NCBI GenBank assembly: GCA_031262565.1
Contig: JAISHL010000062.1
Location: 1 to 7,425 of the forward strand
Length of the DNA stretch: 7,425 bases
From: Candidatus Nomurabacteria bacterium
GTDB taxonomy: Bacteria > Patescibacteriota > Saccharimonadia > Saccharimonadales > Saccharimonadaceae
Reading direction: 5' to 3'
The number at the start of each line of letters is the position of its first letter. Positions within the stretch are counted from its first letter, which is position 1. The translations under genes and the position numbers were made by a program. A model generated the notes under the pieces. The model did not search any database. It worked only from the letters and a program-made list of their open reading frames with translations, and had not been told where the DNA came from. Shown here piece after piece: positions 6,046 through 7,425 of this stretch.

Positions 6046-6054
6046 TTTTCCACC
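6046..6054 (+). promoter_or_regulatory. DnaA-box-like site TTTTCCACC
   Basis: It differs from TTATCCACA at positions 3 and 9. It directly follows the AT-rich stretch and is in the same orientation as the box at 6067-6075. It is the weakest of the four intergenic candidates. Confidence 0.45.
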
Positions 6055-6117
6055 ACTTTCCTGACTTTTTCCACAGTTTTACAGATTAACGATTTTCCTG
6101 TGGAAAACTCCACCACT
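6049..6117 (+). repeat. Direct repeat TCCACCACT, two copies 60 bases apart
   Basis: The nonamer TCCACCACT occurs at 6049-6057 and 6109-6117, flanking the inverted DnaA-box pair almost symmetrically. Neither copy is a full DnaA box. The repeat could be chance or a binding site. Confidence 0.6.
6067..6107. repeat. Inverted pair of DnaA-box-like sites (10-bp perfect inverted repeat)
   Basis: TTTTCCACAG at 6067-6076 and its exact reverse complement CTGTGGAAAA at 6098-6107 face each other across 21 bases. Each contains TTTTCCACA, one mismatch from the DnaA box consensus. The second arm also overlaps a smaller palindrome, TTTTCC-TGT-GGAAAA (6093-6107). Confidence 0.7.
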
Positions 6118-6163
6118 GAAAGTTATTTTACATTCTGTTGAATTAAAAACTAAAATTTGGGGG

Positions 6164-6193
6164 TTGTGGAAAACTAACTTTTTTTGTTATGAT
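6164..6193 (+). promoter_or_regulatory. Probable dnaA promoter
   Basis: TGTTATGAT gives an extended -10 (hexamer 6188-6193). A weak -35, TTGTGG (6164-6169), lies 18 bases upstream. Transcription would start near 6200, leaving a leader of about 20 bases that contains the SD-like AGAAAGG and GGAGG. Confidence 0.5.
6165..6173 (-). promoter_or_regulatory. DnaA-box-like site overlapping the dnaA promoter
   Basis: On the minus strand this reads TTTTCCACA. It overlaps the likely -35 element of dnaA (TTGTGG, 6164-6169), so bound DnaA could block its own transcription. That role is inferred. Confidence 0.55.
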
Positions 6194-6219
6194 AGTTGCC
6201 AGAAAGGTATTTGGAGGAA

Positions 6220-7425
6220 GTGGATAAGAATCAATTAGGTAGTTTTTGGCAGCAATTCTTGGAGGAGATTAGGCAGATTATATCTGATGTCAATTTCAAG
6301 ACTTGGTTCAAAACGTCTGATTTAATCAATATCGAAGAGCAAAATGTGAAAATTTTGGTTAATAATATTTTTGCCAAAAGCAACATGGAGAAGAAATTTG
6401 ATCGCGATATAAAAAAAGTTCTCGTGAATATGGGGATCGAAAATCCTCAGGTGGAATATATTCTCAAAGGCAAAAAAGAAGCCTCCGAATCCGCGCAAGA
6501 GTCGGTTCAGCTTGAAGAACAAAAAACCAGTTCAAAAAGCATCCACTCCAAACAAGACAAAAAATCGACAGGATTAAATCCAAAATATCGCTTTGATAAT
6601 TTTATTGTCGGCACTTGTAATGATCTGGCACACGCCGCTTCACAGGCTGCTGCCGCTCTGCCTGGTAAAAAATATAACCCAATTTTTATTTACGGCAATT
6701 CTGGACTCGGTAAAACTCACCTTATTCAGGCGGTTGGTAACGAAATTTTAGAGAAAACGCCCGAGAAGCGCGTGCTTTACGTTTCGGCGGAAACTTTTGG
6801 TAATGAGTTTATCGAATATGTGCGTTTCAAGAAAGATCGCAATTTTAGTAATAAATATCGCGACGTTGACGTGTTAATTATTGACGATATTCAGTTTATC
6901 GCTGGAAAAAAATCCACACAGGAAGAGTTTTTCAATACTTTTAATTCTCTGCATCAATCAGACAAGCAAATCGTTATCAGTGCCGACAAACCACCCGCAG
7001 AGATTCCAGATTTAGCTGATCGGCTCAAAACCCGTTTTCAGATGGGTATGACGATCGACGTGAGTTTGCCAGATTATGAAACTCGTTGCGCAATCATCAA
7101 AGCCAAATCTGCCGCCAGTGGAATTTCTTTAACGACCGACATTGTCGAGTATTTAGCTGATCAAATTCGCACCAATATTCGCGAACTTGAAGGTTCATTG
7201 AATCAGATTTTAGCGTATTGTGAGATGCGAAATGAAGCGCCGACCTTGGAGCTTGCAACTGGACTGCTTGGTAATATTAAAAAGTCGCGACCAAAACACA
7301 TCACCGCCAAGCAAATTATTGACAAAACCGCCAATTATTTTGGCATTCGAGTTGACGAGATTAAAAGTTCGTCGCGTAGTAAGGAAATTATTGAGCCACG
7401 TCAGATCGCGATGTATCTGTTACGT
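6220..7425 (+). CDS. dnaA: Chromosomal replication initiator protein DnaA (3' end missing)
   Basis: DnaA binds DnaA boxes at oriC, assembles as an ATP-bound filament, melts the origin and loads the helicase. From the GTG start, 402 codons are visible. Domain I (about 1-82) includes the conserved FKTWFK stretch (26-31). A short polar linker, domain II, follows (about 83-120). The AAA+ domain begins at NPKYRFDNFIVG (120-131) and has Walker A GNSGLGKT (159-166), Walker B LIIDDIQF (219-226) and NIRELEG (319-325). Domain IV is reached at SSRSKEIIEPRQIAMYLLR (384-402), just inside the DnaA signature, where the window ends; perhaps 40-60 residues are missing. The GTG is preferred because it gives a typical N-terminus, but GGAGG (6213-6217) is only two bases before it, closer than usual. 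TTG at 6211, preceded by AGAAAGG (6201-6207), is an in-frame alternative. Confidence 0.97.
   Translation, partial: MDKNQLGSFWQQFLEEIRQIISDVNFKTWFKTSDLINIEEQNVKILVNNIFAKSNMEKKFDRDIKKVLVNMGIENPQVEYILKGKKEASESAQESVQLEEQKTSSKSIHSKQDKKSTGLNPKYRFDNFIVGTCNDLAHAASQAAAALPGKKYNPIFIYGNSGLGKTHLIQAVGNEILEKTPEKRVLYVSAETFGNEFIEYVRFKKDRNFSNKYRDVDVLIIDDIQFIAGKKSTQEEFFNTFNSLHQSDKQIVISADKPPAEIPDLADRLKTRFQMGMTIDVSLPDYETRCAIIKAKSAASGISLTTDIVEYLADQIRTNIRELEGSLNQILAYCEMRNEAPTLELATGLLGNIKKSRPKHITAKQIIDKTANYFGIRVDEIKSSSRSKEIIEPRQIAMYLLR

Larger units (their letters stand above)
5977..6187. other. Probable chromosomal replication origin (oriC)
   Basis: This is the gene-free part of the 291-base rpmH-dnaA gap. AT-rich DNA at about 5988-6044 and 6118-6158 could serve as the unwinding element. 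DnaA-box-like nonamers cluster around 6046-6107, with another at 6165-6173. All share TTTTCCAC, one base from the usual TTATCCAC core. Being next to dnaA and beside rpmH is typical for oriC. I see no coding potential here. Strand-composition switching could not be measured from one short window. Confidence 0.75.

Noticed and set aside
6322..6522. Minus-strand open frame of 66 codons inside dnaA
   Set aside because: It is antisense to dnaA domain I and II codons and its Phe-rich product looks like complement of Lys/Glu-rich coding sequence.
1..7425. CRISPR array, tRNA, rRNA, insertion sequence or toxin-antitoxin pair
   Set aside because: No regularly spaced repeats, tRNA-like cloverleaf, rRNA segment, transposase or terminal inverted repeats were seen on either strand.

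Overview
The window holds the replication-origin neighbourhood of a bacterial chromosome, with moderate GC and the standard genetic code (no in-frame TGA is needed in any gene). Compact gene packing, short versions of housekeeping proteins (a Jag/KhpB reduced to its KH-R3H core, a YidC without the large N-terminal periplasmic domain, a 46-residue L34) and genes that seem to start directly at the transcription start point suggest a small-genome lineage. Candidate Phyla Radiation (Patescibacteria), most likely Saccharibacteria, is my best guess. It is an inference from style, not a phylogenetic result.

Left part (1-2862, + strand): the 3' part of a MacB/LolD-type ABC ATPase overlaps by one base with its FtsX/MacB-type permease. 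A separately promoted diacylglycerol-kinase-family lipid kinase follows. Its stop lies two bases from the stop of the convergent gene to its right.

Middle part (2865-5928, - strand): reading leftward from the origin come rpmH (L34), rnpA (RNase P protein), yidC (membrane insertase), jag/khpB (RNA-binding protein) and a gene with a nucleotidyltransferase-like N-terminus. The first four are the classic origin-proximal set. rpmH ends at a recognisable hairpin terminator. rnpA, yidC and the last gene each have a visible extended -10 promoter, while jag is coupled to yidC through a strong Shine-Dalgarno (SD) sequence.

Right part (5929-7425): a gene-free stretch of about 290 bases between divergent rpmH and dnaA has AT-rich DNA and several TTTTCCAC(A/C) DnaA-box-like sites, two of them forming a perfect 10-bp inverted repeat. 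This is the probable oriC. dnaA follows on the + strand and runs off the window after 402 codons, inside DNA-binding domain IV.

The most interesting pattern is regulatory. Four genes with their own promoter (lipid kinase, nucleotidyltransferase-like gene, yidC, rnpA) have an extended -10 element exactly six bases before the ATG and no SD, so transcription should begin at the start codon itself (leaderless mRNAs). rpmH has ten bases. Genes internal to operons (permease, jag) have strong SD sequences instead. No wholly new multi-gene system is evident. The less usual protein-level items are the nucleotidyltransferase-like gene, with a G9 tract and a substituted acidic position, and the lipid kinase with altered motifs.
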